Below are positions 20,228-27,990 of a stretch of DNA of 64,000 nt, piece after piece. The first letter of the stretch is position 1. Every line of letters begins with the position of its first letter. The notes beneath the pieces were generated by a model. The model saw only the letters and a program-made list of their open reading frames with translations, was not told where the DNA came from and ran no database searches. The translations under genes and the position numbers were made by a program. This DNA comes from Bog-257 sp963846715 (GTDB taxonomy: Bacteria; Acidobacteriota; Terriglobia; Terriglobales; Acidobacteriaceae): assembly GCA_963846715.1 (NCBI GenBank), contig CAWJXA010000002.1, forward strand, positions 744,001 through 808,000. The letters are read 5' to 3'.

Positions 20228-20704
20228 TCAGTGGTTCATTCGCGAAAGCGATTCCTGGGCCGCGTTACGCAGTTCGTCTGGTCCAGGCTCACTTACGACG
20301 CGCTCCAGTGCTTGCCTGGCCTGCGTTGAGGTTGCGTTCGCAAGAGCAAATGCTGCGTTCTCCCGCTTCCACGAGACAGCAGTCTTGTCCTCCAGCAGCG
20401 CGAGCGTTTCCGCTTCGCCTTCCTGATCACCGAGTTGCAACAGAGCCACGGCAATTTCACTACGCACCGGTTCGGCCGACCTCGACATGAGACTCTTGAA
20501 TTCTCGAATGCCTTGAACTCTGCCCAAGACCTCCAAAATGTAGGGAAGGTATTCCCTCGCAATATCGTCAGCATCGAGGGTCTCCGATTGCGTTCCAACC
20601 ACGAAGGGCCTCCTGCCCTGGTCGATGACTGCCTCAAATTCTTTGATTAGGGCGCGACGAATTGAAGCGGCCAATTCGTTCGACCTGGTATACGGGCGCG
20701 ACAT
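20228..20704 (-). CDS. HEAT-like protein, C-terminal part (frameshifted gene)
   Basis: This frame carries the C-terminal half of one gene whose first half is at 20634-21248. From about 20683 it reads SNELAASIRRALIKEFEAVIDQG, then helical pairs with HEAT/PBS-lyase-like periodicity: VRSEIAVALLQLGDQEGEAETLALL and KRENAAFALANATSTQARQALERVV. Such repeats usually mediate protein contacts. I do not recognise a specific family. Removing one G from the CAGGTCG near 20684-20687 joins both halves into a protein of about 340 residues. Confidence 0.6.
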   Translation of the reverse strand: MSRPYTRSNELAASIRRALIKEFEAVIDQGRRPFVVGTQSETLDADDIAREYLPYILEVLGRVQGIREFKSLMSRSAEPVRSEIAVALLQLGDQEGEAETLALLEDKTAVSWKRENAAFALANATSTQARQALERVVSEPGPDELRNAAQESLSRMNH

Positions 20705-21248
20705 CAGCGAGCGCAATGCACGTTGCGTAAACTGGAATCGTCGCACGCCACACGCCGGGGTCATCGGTTTTCCTCAAGAACAGCAGATTGCGTCCCGTCA
20801 TGAGAAACCCCGGAGCCGGGCCGGCATAAATGCTTCCCATAGAGTTTTCTTTCGAGGAATAGACCCAATCTCCCAGGACTCGGATGCGGCCCCCAGGCAT
20901 CTGTCCCTTTAAGCATTTTTCTGGAATCACCCAACTTTCAAGTTGGTCGCGATCTTGTTCGCCGAAGCGCTCGATGACTCCAGTGGCGACCGGAGTATCT
21001 GCCCTGCCAACGCACACCAGGTCGGAATAGTCCCAGCGTGATTGAATACCGCCGAGCGCCGCAAAGGGAGGCGTCTTCTTGGGAGGCGATTGAGTCGGCG
21101 AAAGTGGTGGCGGCAACCCACGCTTCTGCAATTCCTCTTGCTGAGCATGAACGGTGGGAGCTTCTAGGCAGCGAATGCGAAGGTTCGTCCAGCCATACGC
21201 GAATACAATCGCGGAAGTCATCAGCGCCGAAATTGCCAGCCTCCGCAT
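20634..21248 (-). CDS. Exported hypothetical protein, N-terminal part of the frameshifted HEAT-like gene
   Basis: An N-terminal hydrophobic segment (residues about 4-18) points to export or membrane anchoring. A Pro-rich linker (LPPPLSPTQSPPKKTPP) follows, then a beta-rich domain (DLVCVGRADTPVATGVIERFG, IPEKCLKGQMPGGRIRVLGDWV, GFLMTGRNLLFLRKTDD) of the kind seen in hypothetical secreted proteins that carry a downstream HEAT region. Family-like reading ends near CIALADVAPVYQ. The remaining residues to the stop at 20634 are out of frame. The start at 21248 lacks a strong ribosome site. Function not recognised. Confidence 0.6.
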   Translation of the reverse strand: MRRLAISALMTSAIVFAYGWTNLRIRCLEAPTVHAQQEELQKRGLPPPLSPTQSPPKKTPPFAALGGIQSRWDYSDLVCVGRADTPVATGVIERFGEQDRDQLESWVIPEKCLKGQMPGGRIRVLGDWVYSSKENSMGSIYAGPAPGFLMTGRNLLFLRKTDDPGVWRATIPVYATCIALADVAPVYQVERIGRFNSSRPNQRI

Positions 21249-21342
21249 ACTTTCTTGGACACCTCGAATTCGCCGATTGTTCCGCCCCCGCCTTCACTTC
21301 CCTCCACCAGGTACATCTGCCTTCCCGTCAAAGCCAGGTCGG

Positions 21343-21759
21343 TTACTTTTCTCCACGGATTCCGAGCCGTCGCAATAACTCGGCGGTGGTGTACCACTCA
21401 ACACCGGTGTTGCGGAAGTCGTTGTCGTTTGACCATAGAGGAATCTTCAGGTGCAGTGCGAGAGCCAGGATATCAATATCATCCGGGTCGCGCCGCTCGA
21501 TCAGCCTTCGAGCGCGAGGTATTGCTCTCGCGTAGGTTTCACGTTCGACTATAGAAACGGGGAGAGTAGCTACTGCCAGCAGCAACATGTCTAACGGAAG
21601 CCGCCGCTTGCGCGCCAAGACAGCAGCATATTCCTCAACCTCCGAAAGAGTGACTTCCGTTGTAAAGATGCTTTCTATTTTCGGATGGGTAAGAACGACC
21701 TTGGCGCGTCCGCCTAGCACCGCAGAAAGAAGAACGTTAGCGTCGGCCGCGAGTTTCAC
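21343..21759 (-). CDS. PIN domain toxin, second toxin-antitoxin pair
   Basis: A 138-residue PIN domain protein. I chose the GTG at 21759 because it gives the usual short N-terminus (MKLAADANVLLSAVLGG) and has GGAAG upstream; the frame is open further up inside the antitoxin gene. Acidic residues: Asp6, Glu40 or Glu43 (SEVEEYA), the cluster RDPDDIDILALAL (Asp91-Asp96) and Asp112-Asp114 (WSNDNDF). This is the 'DANVLLSAVLGG' type of PIN toxin. It overlaps the upstream antitoxin by 23 nt, indicating translational coupling. Confidence 0.87.
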   Translation of the reverse strand: MKLAADANVLLSAVLGGRAKVVLTHPKIESIFTTEVTLSEVEEYAAVLARKRRLPLDMLLLAVATLPVSIVERETYARAIPRARRLIERRDPDDIDILALALHLKIPLWSNDNDFRNTGVEWYTTAELLRRLGIRGEK

Positions 21760-22012
21760 GTTTGTGCTGCTTCCAGAGGCGAAAATCGGCGAGAATTTCA
21801 TCCTCGCCAATTCCGCGCTTTTTGATCTGGCGCGAGATCTCTGAGCTTAACAAAGCAAACATTTCGCGTTTCAGTTCAAGCGGAAGTGTCCCTTCCGGGC
21901 GGGGGAAGAAGATGCCCGCCAGACGGCCGCGACGGGTCACCAGGATGGGGTCTTTGGAGCGCAGCAGGCCGGTGGCGTTGTCGCGAAATTCCCGGACCGT
22001 GCTTATCTTCAT
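21737..22012 (-). CDS. Antitoxin of the second pair, Phd/YefM-like
   Basis: A 91-residue protein starting at the ATG at 22012 (AGGAGTGACCAC upstream). MKISTVREFRDNATGLLRS followed by KDPILVTRRGRLAGIFFP matches the Phd/YefM DNA-binding fold. The C-terminal helix region (ELKREMFALLSSEISRQIKKRGIGEDEILADF) is long and charged and should bind the PIN toxin encoded next. The two reading frames overlap by 23 nt. Confidence 0.85.
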   Translation of the reverse strand: MKISTVREFRDNATGLLRSKDPILVTRRGRLAGIFFPRPEGTLPLELKREMFALLSSEISRQIKKRGIGEDEILADFRLWKQHKRETRGRR

Positions 22013-22086
22013 GTGGTCACTCCTGTGGCCATTGTAGCAGTTTGCGGTTCGCTTTGACTTACATGACCTTCGACTAATTCCCGGTT

Positions 22087-23448
22087 TCACTTGTTGGCCA
22101 CTATCGGCTGCACTTCCCTTCCTCCCTGCCAAACGGCCACCATCTTCCGCGTGTTGCGGATGTCGTCCAGTGGATTCCCGTTGAGCACGATTAGGTCAGC
22201 CTGTTTGCCGACGGTGAGCGTTCCCGTCGTCCGCGAGATGCCGAGAAGTTCCGCGTTTGCCCCGGTCGCGCACATGATGGCCTGCATCGGAGTCAGCCCC
22301 GCAGCCACCATCATCTCCAGCTCATGATGCTCGGCGAAACCAGGGACGCGCGATGGCATTGCGCCGGAGTCGGTACCGAATCCGACCTTCACGCCCGCAT
22401 CGTAAGCTAGCTTGAGGTTCTTCTGATCGTTGGCAAAGTCACGCTTGTGGAGCGCCAGGCTGGGATCCTGCTCAACTTTCTCCCGGGCAGCAGCGCCGGT
22501 CAACGCGTTGAGCAAATCGGAACCCGCACTGGCCTGCAGCAGCGGATCGTTCTTCCACTCCGGATGTTCGGCGAACGCGAAGAATGACTCATCCACCGTG
22601 AGTGTGGGAATGTAGAAGACGCCGCGCTGCTTCATTACCGCCAGCAACTCCTCGTCAACCGTCTGGTCGCGAACACTGTGCGCCAGAACATCCACGCCAT
22701 CGCTGACCAGCGCCTTGGCATCAGCTAGGTAGTAGACATGGGCGGCCACGCGCAGCCGGTCATGGTGAGCCTGGTCGATGACTGCACGGTAAATCGCTGG
22801 ATCCATCGTAGGCTTCGTGCCGTGCATGTTATCGACCCATATTTTGACGAAGTCAGCGTGACGGGCCGCCATCGCATCGACGTCGGCGCGTGCTTCCGCG
22901 GGCGTTCTCGGCTGGTAGAGCTGATCAGGGGCATGCGGTAAGGGGGGTGCGCCGTCCGGCACTCCGATACCGCGGTCGGCGCTATAAACCGTCGCACCGT
23001 CCAGCTTGCTGGCCCGTTGCTCGGCACGAACCTCATAAATCAGATCGCGATTCAAGCCCAGCGACAACATACTGGTCACGCCAGAGCGTTCGTACTGGCG
23101 CAGCTCGGTAATGACGTTATCGCGCGTGTAGCAGGTGGCTGAATTCTGCGTGCCGCATACCAGCGCGAGATGTCCGTGGGCGTTGATTAACCCCGGAATA
23201 ATGGTTTTGCCCGAGTAGTCAAATACTTGCGAACCAGCGGCGGGCTTGACGGCATTGCCGGCTGCGATGGCGGCGATTTTTCCGTCGCGAATGGTGATGG
23301 TGGCATTCTCCAGCGGCAGACCACCCGCGCCGTCGATGAGCCGCACATGGGCCAGCACAACGGTCCGACGGTCGCTGTCCGCAGCTTCGCCGAGAGGCTG
23401 GTGCGATAGGCCGAAGATCACTATCACTGCAAGCAACAAAATACGCAT
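22087..23448 (-). CDS. Amidohydrolase family protein, exported
   Basis: A 453-residue metal-dependent amidohydrolase. The start at 23448 (GGGAG upstream) gives a signal peptide (MRILLLAVIVIFGLSHQPLGEAA). The metal motif is weakened: the usual HxH appears as NAHGHL (GLINAHGHLALV, about residue 91). KIWVDN holds the position of the carboxylated Lys. The histidines AAHVYY and LAHSVRD and the Asp in GFGTDSGA complete the metal site. The C-terminal beta-sandwich residues TLTVGKQADLIVLNGNPLDDIRNTRKMVAVWQGG are typical. Members include imidazolonepropionase-like and dipeptidase-like enzymes; the substrate is undefined. Confidence 0.88.
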   Translation of the reverse strand: MRILLLAVIVIFGLSHQPLGEAADSDRRTVVLAHVRLIDGAGGLPLENATITIRDGKIAAIAAGNAVKPAAGSQVFDYSGKTIIPGLINAHGHLALVCGTQNSATCYTRDNVITELRQYERSGVTSMLSLGLNRDLIYEVRAEQRASKLDGATVYSADRGIGVPDGAPPLPHAPDQLYQPRTPAEARADVDAMAARHADFVKIWVDNMHGTKPTMDPAIYRAVIDQAHHDRLRVAAHVYYLADAKALVSDGVDVLAHSVRDQTVDEELLAVMKQRGVFYIPTLTVDESFFAFAEHPEWKNDPLLQASAGSDLLNALTGAAAREKVEQDPSLALHKRDFANDQKNLKLAYDAGVKVGFGTDSGAMPSRVPGFAEHHELEMMVAAGLTPMQAIMCATGANAELLGISRTTGTLTVGKQADLIVLNGNPLDDIRNTRKMVAVWQGGREVQPIVANK

Positions 23449-23783
23449 GACGCACTCCCGATTAGCCGTTCTGCAGAGTATCTGGTTAGACGCCAAGGCC
23501 GTATGTCGTGTTCACTCGTTGAGAATACTAGCGTGTATTCCTTTTTGAACACGAATAGGCTAGCGCCGCTCGTAAGCCAGCCTAGGTCGTCTATCTTCCA
23601 GCGCGCTTTCTCTGGCACCGGTTTGGTACAATGTCGCCACGAGCGCCACGCGAGGCTGGGGCGTTCGCAGCAGCTTTGGACCTCACTTCCTACTGAACTC
23701 GACATGAACATCGCCCTCAAGCGGCGCAGTCGCTTTTGCGGACGCAACTGTGACAGGAGCAAGTTCTGACGTCCCGACGTGGT
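23449..23783. promoter_or_regulatory. Divergent intergenic region with nested inverted repeats
   Basis: Between the amidohydrolase (minus) and ctaA (plus). At 23506-23554 two inverted repeats are nested: outer arms TCGTGTTC (23506-23513) and GAACACGA (23547-23554), inner arms GAATAC (23523-23528) and GTATTC (23535-23540). A CTTTTT run lies between inner and outer right arms. It could be an operator with two dimer sites or a cruciform hairpin. No ORF here looks real. Confidence 0.4.
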
Positions 23784-24713
23784 GTGGTTAGTTACAATCC
23801 GTCGTATCATCGATTCGCCGTAATTCTGGCGTGGGCCACTTTCCTACTAATTGTCTCCGGAGCCCTGGTTACCAGCAACGCGGCCGGCTTGTCGGTACCC
23901 GATTGGCCAACCTCTTTCGGATCGCTCTACAAAATTCCTCCCATGGTTGGCGGAGTGCAGTATGAGCACACTCATCGCATGATTGCCGAATTTATCGGCT
24001 TGCTGGTCATCGTGATGGGAGTGTGGACACAGCTGGTGGAGAAACGCAAATGGATGCGGCTGCTGGGATGGATCGCGTTGGCTGCGGTCATCGGCCAGGG
24101 GGTTCTCGGTGGCCTCACGGTGCTGAACCTGCTGCCGTGGACCATCTCTACCGCCCATGCCACGCTGGGGCAGACCATCTTCTGCGCGATCGTGGCCATG
24201 GCGCTGTTTACCAGTCGCAGCTGGCTGCAGGAAGAAAAACCTATTCCGGAGCGCGAGCTCGGACTTAGTACTCCAGCGCTTGCGGCCTGGACCGCAGCCT
24301 GCGTATGGGTACAGTTGATTCTGGGCGCGGCCTTCCGTCACTCCGGCATCAAGCTGCTGCCGCATCTGGTGGGAGCGTGCGTGGTCACCGCGCTGGTTTG
24401 CTGGACCATCGTTCGGGTGCTGACCCATTACGGCGATGTTGCTCACCTGCGCCGGCCGGCACAACTCCTGCTGGCTTTGTTGATGGTGCAACTCGGCCTC
24501 GGCTTTGCTGCGTATCTGACGCGCCTGCAATGGATGGTGAATCCTTCCCAACCCGTGATTGTCATCGTGATCAGCACCGTGTCGCATGTCGCGGGCGGTG
24601 CTCTGGTGCTGGCGACGTGCGTGGTGCTGGCCATCCAGACCCGGCGCATGATTAACGTCCACGCTAGCGAAGCAGCGGTTCATTCTGCACCGCGAAAGGC
24701 CGTCACCGCATGA
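23784..24713 (+). CDS. ctaA: Heme A synthase CtaA
   Basis: A 309-residue polytopic membrane protein with eight predicted hydrophobic segments. CtaA oxidises heme O to heme A for aa3-type cytochrome oxidase. The four heme-ligand histidine regions are visible: EHTHRMIAE (about 52), STAHATLGQ (about 118), AAFRHSGIKLLPH (about 184) and STVSHVAGG (about 265). SGALVTSNAAGLSVPDWPTSFG near the N-terminus is the family signature. The GTG at 23784 is the likely start. The stop overlaps the ctaB start by 4 nt (ATGA), so the two are translationally coupled. Confidence 0.95.
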   Translation: MVSYNPSYHRFAVILAWATFLLIVSGALVTSNAAGLSVPDWPTSFGSLYKIPPMVGGVQYEHTHRMIAEFIGLLVIVMGVWTQLVEKRKWMRLLGWIALAAVIGQGVLGGLTVLNLLPWTISTAHATLGQTIFCAIVAMALFTSRSWLQEEKPIPERELGLSTPALAAWTAACVWVQLILGAAFRHSGIKLLPHLVGACVVTALVCWTIVRVLTHYGDVAHLRRPAQLLLALLMVQLGLGFAAYLTRLQWMVNPSQPVIVIVISTVSHVAGGALVLATCVVLAIQTRRMINVHASEAAVHSAPRKAVTA

Positions 24714-25639
24714 GCACCGCCTCGCAGCCGCTGGCCGTGCCACGCGCAGGATTCGCTGCGCTCGCCCGCGACTACTCGGTGCTTATCAAAGCGCGCGTCA
24801 CTACGCTCATCGTCATGACCGCGTGGGCGGGCGCATATTTTGCCGCCGCCAAGTCGGGGGGGTCGTCGCTGTCGTGGACGCTGCTGCACGCGCTCATCGG
24901 CATCGGCCTGGTCAGCGGAGGCACTGCGGCCATCAACGAAGTGGTGGAGCGCGACTTGGATGCGCTGATGCGCCGCACCGCGCAGCGTCCGCTGGTCACC
25001 GGCAGCATGGGCCTGTTGCACGCGTCGGTGGTGGCCTTCGGCATGACCATTGGTGGCGTGATCTACCTGGGCGTTGCGACCAACTGGCTCACTGCCGCGC
25101 TGGCGGCGCTTACCTCGCTCAGTTATCTCACGGTGTACACGCCGATGAAGCGCGTGCATCCCATCTGCACATTTCTCGGCGCCTTTCCCGGAGCCATGCC
25201 TCCAGTGCTTGGTTGGACCGCCATTCGCGGCCGCCTCGACTGGGAGGCGCTGGTCCTGTTCGCGATTCTGTTTTTCTGGCAGTTCCCTCATTTTCACTCC
25301 ATCGCGTGGCTCTACCGCGAGGACTACGAGAACGCGCGCATCCGCATGTTGCCCGTGGTCGAGAGCGACGGCCGCTCCACCGCGTTGGCGATCGTGATGT
25401 ACGCTTTCGCGCTGGTGCCGGTGTCGCTCGCACCAACCCTCATGGGAATGGCAGGATGGACGTACTTCGCGGGCGCGCTTCTGCTCGGTGGTGGCATGTT
25501 GTGGTTCAGCCTGCGCATGTGGACCATGAAGCTCACTCCCGCTGCTGCCGATTCCAAGCCCCGTGCCCGTCACGTTCTGCAAGCTTCCGTGATTTACCTT
25601 CCGCTGCTGTTCGCGCTGATGATGCTGAATCGGGCGTAA
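24710..25639 (+). CDS. ctaB: Protoheme IX farnesyltransferase CtaB (heme O synthase)
   Basis: A 309-residue UbiA-family prenyltransferase with about nine membrane helices that adds a farnesyl tail to protoheme, giving heme O, the CtaA substrate. The first Asp-rich motif is NEVVERDLDALMRRTAQRPL (about 79-98). The second region is LSYLTVYTPMKRVHPICTFLG followed by GAMPPVLGW. FFWQFPHFHSIAWLYREDY is a CtaB-specific block. It overlaps ctaA by 4 nt. In related genomes further oxidase assembly genes follow, but here a minus-strand TIR gene and a repeat field come next. Confidence 0.96.
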   Translation: MSTASQPLAVPRAGFAALARDYSVLIKARVTTLIVMTAWAGAYFAAAKSGGSSLSWTLLHALIGIGLVSGGTAAINEVVERDLDALMRRTAQRPLVTGSMGLLHASVVAFGMTIGGVIYLGVATNWLTAALAALTSLSYLTVYTPMKRVHPICTFLGAFPGAMPPVLGWTAIRGRLDWEALVLFAILFFWQFPHFHSIAWLYREDYENARIRMLPVVESDGRSTALAIVMYAFALVPVSLAPTLMGMAGWTYFAGALLLGGGMLWFSLRMWTMKLTPAAADSKPRARHVLQASVIYLPLLFALMMLNRA

Positions 25640-25640
25640 G

Positions 25641-25704
25641 AGAGCTGTCAGCTGTCGGCCATCAGCGATCAGCTGAGGCTTGCTGGTCAACTATCCACTA
25701 TCCC
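25641..25704. repeat. CAGCTGTC/CAGCGATC and CTATCCACTATC low-complexity repeats
   Basis: Short degenerate units (GAGAGCTGTCAGCTGTCGG, then CACTATCC) between ctaB and the TIR gene. A similar unit sits at the end of csd (17141-17170) and its CTATCCACTATC partner recurs in reverse at 29253-29280 (GTGGATAGTGACTAGTGGATAG). These look like dispersed intergenic repeats. Confidence 0.5.
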
Positions 25705-26892
25705 CTAACCCCCAGCCCCTGCTTTCAAGTCCTTCACCAGCCGCTGAAAGGCTGTCTGATACGAATCGTGGTCCTTCCAGTTGCTGAAGTCGGGGATGAA
25801 GTACTCGCGTATCTCGCGGGCCGAGTCAATGCCGATGTCGGCATCGAACAATTTCCATCGCTTGATTGCCTCAAACGGGACCAGCGTGATGGGAAACAAT
25901 AACTGCTTGCCTTCGCGCTTCTCTCGCTCTCGCGCATTGGCAATTTCGGTTTTGACCCAGTTGCTGCTCATGCTGTGCTCGGAGAGGATCAGCAGCAGCT
26001 TGTCGTGCAGGCTAATGGCTTTATCAATTTGTTCGTCAAGTTTCTCGCCTCCCTTCAGGTCGTGCGGCGCGAACCAGCAGCGCACGCCTTTGGCTTGCAG
26101 GTCGGCATGGAGCCGCTCGGCAAACTCCTGGTCCTTGGTCGAGTAGCTGATGAAGCAGGAGTAGAACTCGAGAGGCCGTCCCACCATCGAGCCGATGTAG
26201 GCGATGAACTCGTCGGGAACGCCGCAGCCGCGCAGGAATGCCTCCGGAATCTTGCCGCGCGATTTGTAGATGGTGTCAATACCGATGGTGGAGGGTGCGC
26301 GGTGAACAAGAGTTTCGAGGCCCTCGGCAAGGCTGAGATCAACGCGAACAAAGTAGGTTCCATTGGCAATCGCCTGATTGAAGTTGGCACCCCTTAGATC
26401 CGCGCTGGTCAGGATGGCAAAATCGAGGTTTGCTTCACTGAGTTGCGCGCTGCTGAGATTTGCCGCGCTGAAGTTCGCCCAATTGAGGTCCGCTTGGTTG
26501 AGGTTTGAGCCGCTGAGACTCGCGCCGCTAAGGTACGCCCATTGAAGATCGGCACCGCTGAGGTCCGCCCTGTCTAGGGACGCCCCGCTCAGGTTTACCT
26601 CCCGAAGGTTAGTCCTACGGAGGCTCGCTGCGCCGAGGTTGGCCTCTCGAAGATCCGCTCCGCGTAGATTCGCATGGTGGAGGTTCACTCGGAACAGGTT
26701 CGCCTTCTCCAGGACGGCCCCAGTAAGGTTCGCTCGCAGGAGGTTCGCCCCGCGCAGGTCAGCCCCGCTGAGCCTCACATTCTGCAGGTCAGCCTCACTC
26801 AGCTCCGGTACGTAAAAAGGATGTTCCTCTCTCCACCTATTCCATTGTTCGACGCCTTGTTTGAGGATTTTGAGATGTTCAGGGTTCGCCAT
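25705..26892 (-). CDS. Pentapeptide-repeat protein with C-terminal TIR domain
   Basis: A 395-residue two-domain protein. I take the ATG at 26892 as start (MANPEHLKILKQG); an upstream in-frame start at 26973 is possible. Residues about 33-190 are pentapeptide repeats of the A(D/N)LxG type (SGADLRGANLLRANLTGA and so on), which fold as a right-handed beta helix. A TIR domain starts near 243 (FYSCFISYSTKDQEFAERL) and runs to about 380. WFAPHDLKGG and LILSEHSMSSNWVKTEI follow; Glu316 in W-V-x-x-E aligns by pattern with the catalytic Glu of NAD-cleaving TIR domains such as SARM1. It could be a defence or cell-death effector. No partner gene is adjacent. Confidence 0.88.
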   Translation of the reverse strand: MANPEHLKILKQGVEQWNRWREEHPFYVPELSEADLQNVRLSGADLRGANLLRANLTGAVLEKANLFRVNLHHANLRGADLREANLGAASLRRTNLREVNLSGASLDRADLSGADLQWAYLSGASLSGSNLNQADLNWANFSAANLSSAQLSEANLDFAILTSADLRGANFNQAIANGTYFVRVDLSLAEGLETLVHRAPSTIGIDTIYKSRGKIPEAFLRGCGVPDEFIAYIGSMVGRPLEFYSCFISYSTKDQEFAERLHADLQAKGVRCWFAPHDLKGGEKLDEQIDKAISLHDKLLLILSEHSMSSNWVKTEIANAREREKREGKQLLFPITLVPFEAIKRWKLFDADIGIDSAREIREYFIPDFSNWKDHDSYQTAFQRLVKDLKAGAGG

Positions 26893-27072
26893 GGCCGCGT
26901 GACCTCGCTTGCTTCCGGGATGCTGCGGATAATCGGAAGGGCACACTGTATGCGACCTTCCCGGTCTCGTCAACGAAATGTCGCGACATCGGGCCGCCCG
27001 CGTGCAATCTCATCTGTGCGGATGAGGCTGGAATCGCCGATGCACAAGTCCCGCCCCGCGGGACGAAAGAGC
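26861..27072. repeat. Left copy of a diverged 210-bp duplication (5' end of the TIR gene)
   Basis: This segment holds the first codons of the TIR gene and its upstream DNA up to the REP hairpin. It is repeated in the same orientation at 27787-27989 with scattered substitutions and small indels. The shared landmarks are TTGAGGATTTTGAGATGTTCA at the left, CATCGGGCCGCCC in the middle and GGGACGAAAGAG at the right. Confidence 0.8.
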
Positions 27073-27143
27073 TTAGCCCAGCCTTTCAAGGCTGGGTAGG
27101 CATTTTTGTGACGACGAGTCCCTTAGGGACGGCAGAGACGAAC
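27048..27143. repeat. Left imperfect inverted repeat of the RAYT element (three hairpins)
   Basis: It contains three hairpins in order: GTCCCGC/GCGGGAC (27048-27064), CCCAGCC/GGCTGGG (27077-27096) and GTCCC/GGGAC (27118-27130). The reverse complement of 27637-27730 aligns with it over about 90 bp with clear identity in and between the hairpins (AAGAGCTTAGCCCAGC, TGGGTAGGC). This is an end structure for the transposase gene that lies between. Confidence 0.75.
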
Positions 27144-27200
27144 ATCGCAATGTGCCGACGATCACCGCAACGGCAGATTGCACACGACTATCTTCGGCTT

Positions 27201-27635
27201 ATGGCTCACACGCACACCTGCAACCTGGTACATTGCGTCTTTAGCACCAAAGACCGGGCCAACCTCATTGCTGATCCTGAGAGACTATGGGAATACGTCG
27301 GAGGAATAGCACGCCAGAAACACATTCTCTTGCTGGCCGCTGGCGGGACGGCCAATCACCTTCATCTCCTCATCTCGCTGCCGCCGACCATCACACTGGC
27401 CAAGGCGGTGCAGGAACTCAAAGGAAATACCTCACGATGGCTGAATGAATCGTCGCGTTTTGCGTGGCAGGAGGGATACAGTGCTTTCAGCGTGGGCCAG
27501 TCGCAACGCAAGACAGTGGTGGACTACATCGACCGTCAGGCAGAGCATCACGCGAAATGGAGTTTCGAGCAGGAGTTCCTGACGATGCTGAAGAAGTCGG
27601 GGATCGCCTATGATCCGAGGTTTGTGCTGGGGTAG
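27201..27635 (+). CDS. REP-associated tyrosine transposase (TnpA_REP, Y1 HUH family)
   Basis: A 144-residue single-strand transposase of the IS200/RAYT family. I use the ATG at 27201, which gives MAHTHTCNLVHCVFSTKDR, the usual N-terminus. The metal-binding HUH motif is NHLHLLIS (His53, His55). The catalytic tyrosine is Tyr109 in TVVDYIDRQAEHH, after the GYSAFSVGQS block. The gene is complete, without frameshift. It is enclosed by paired REP hairpins, and related solo hairpins lie downstream, as expected when such enzymes act on REP sequences. Confidence 0.93.
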   Translation: MAHTHTCNLVHCVFSTKDRANLIADPERLWEYVGGIARQKHILLLAAGGTANHLHLLISLPPTITLAKAVQELKGNTSRWLNESSRFAWQEGYSAFSVGQSQRKTVVDYIDRQAEHHAKWSFEQEFLTMLKKSGIAYDPRFVLG

Positions 27636-27636
27636 G

Positions 27637-27730
27637 TTCTCTCTGTCGTCCCTACGGGACTCGGGTTCATTACACAGCCTACCCAGCGCTGAAGCGCTGG
27701 GCTAAGCTCTTGCGTCCCGCTGCGCGGGAC
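27637..27730. repeat. Right imperfect inverted repeat of the RAYT element (three hairpins)
   Basis: Hairpins GTCCC/GGGAC (27648-27660), CCCAGCGC/GCGCTGGG (27682-27701) and GTCCCGC/GCGGGAC (27714-27730), the mirror order of the left end. It starts directly after the RAYT stop codon. Confidence 0.75.
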
Positions 27731-27786
27731 TGGAGTGTCGTGGTTCAAACTCTGATGCTGTCGAGAAGATTGAGGATGAGTTCGGC

Positions 27787-27989
27787 TTGAGGATTTTGAG
27801 ATGTTCAGGGGATCGCCATTGCCGCGTGACGTCGGCTGCTTCCGGGAATATGTTGGAAGGCCACTGTATGAGACAGCTCCAGTCTCGTAAACGAAGTGTC
27901 GCTACATCGGGCCGCCCAGTGCAGCCTCATCTGTGCGGATAACGTTGGAATCGCCAACGCGCCAGTCCAGCCATGTGGGACGAAAGAGA
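27787..27989. pseudogene. Right copy of the duplicated TIR-gene 5' end, decayed
   Basis: On the minus strand this copy still reads ATGGCGATCCCCTGA... where the intact gene has ATGGCGAACCCTGAA, so it hits a stop after four codons. It keeps the next AACATCTCAAAATCCTCAA and the upstream DNA to GGGACGAAAGAG. It is a fossil of a second copy of the TIR gene start, separated from the first by the RAYT element. Confidence 0.65.
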
Positions 27990-27990
27990 G

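Larger units (their letters stand above)
27048..27730 (+). mobile_element. REP-associated tyrosine transposase element with terminal inverted repeats
   Basis: A 683-bp unit made of an intact RAYT gene bracketed by imperfect inverted repeats (27048-27143 and 27637-27730), each with three hairpins in mirrored order. It lies between the TIR gene and a field of related solo hairpins (27961-28230). RAYTs are Y1 HUH enzymes thought to move or maintain REP/BIME sequences. Whether this unit is still mobile is unknown. Confidence 0.65.
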
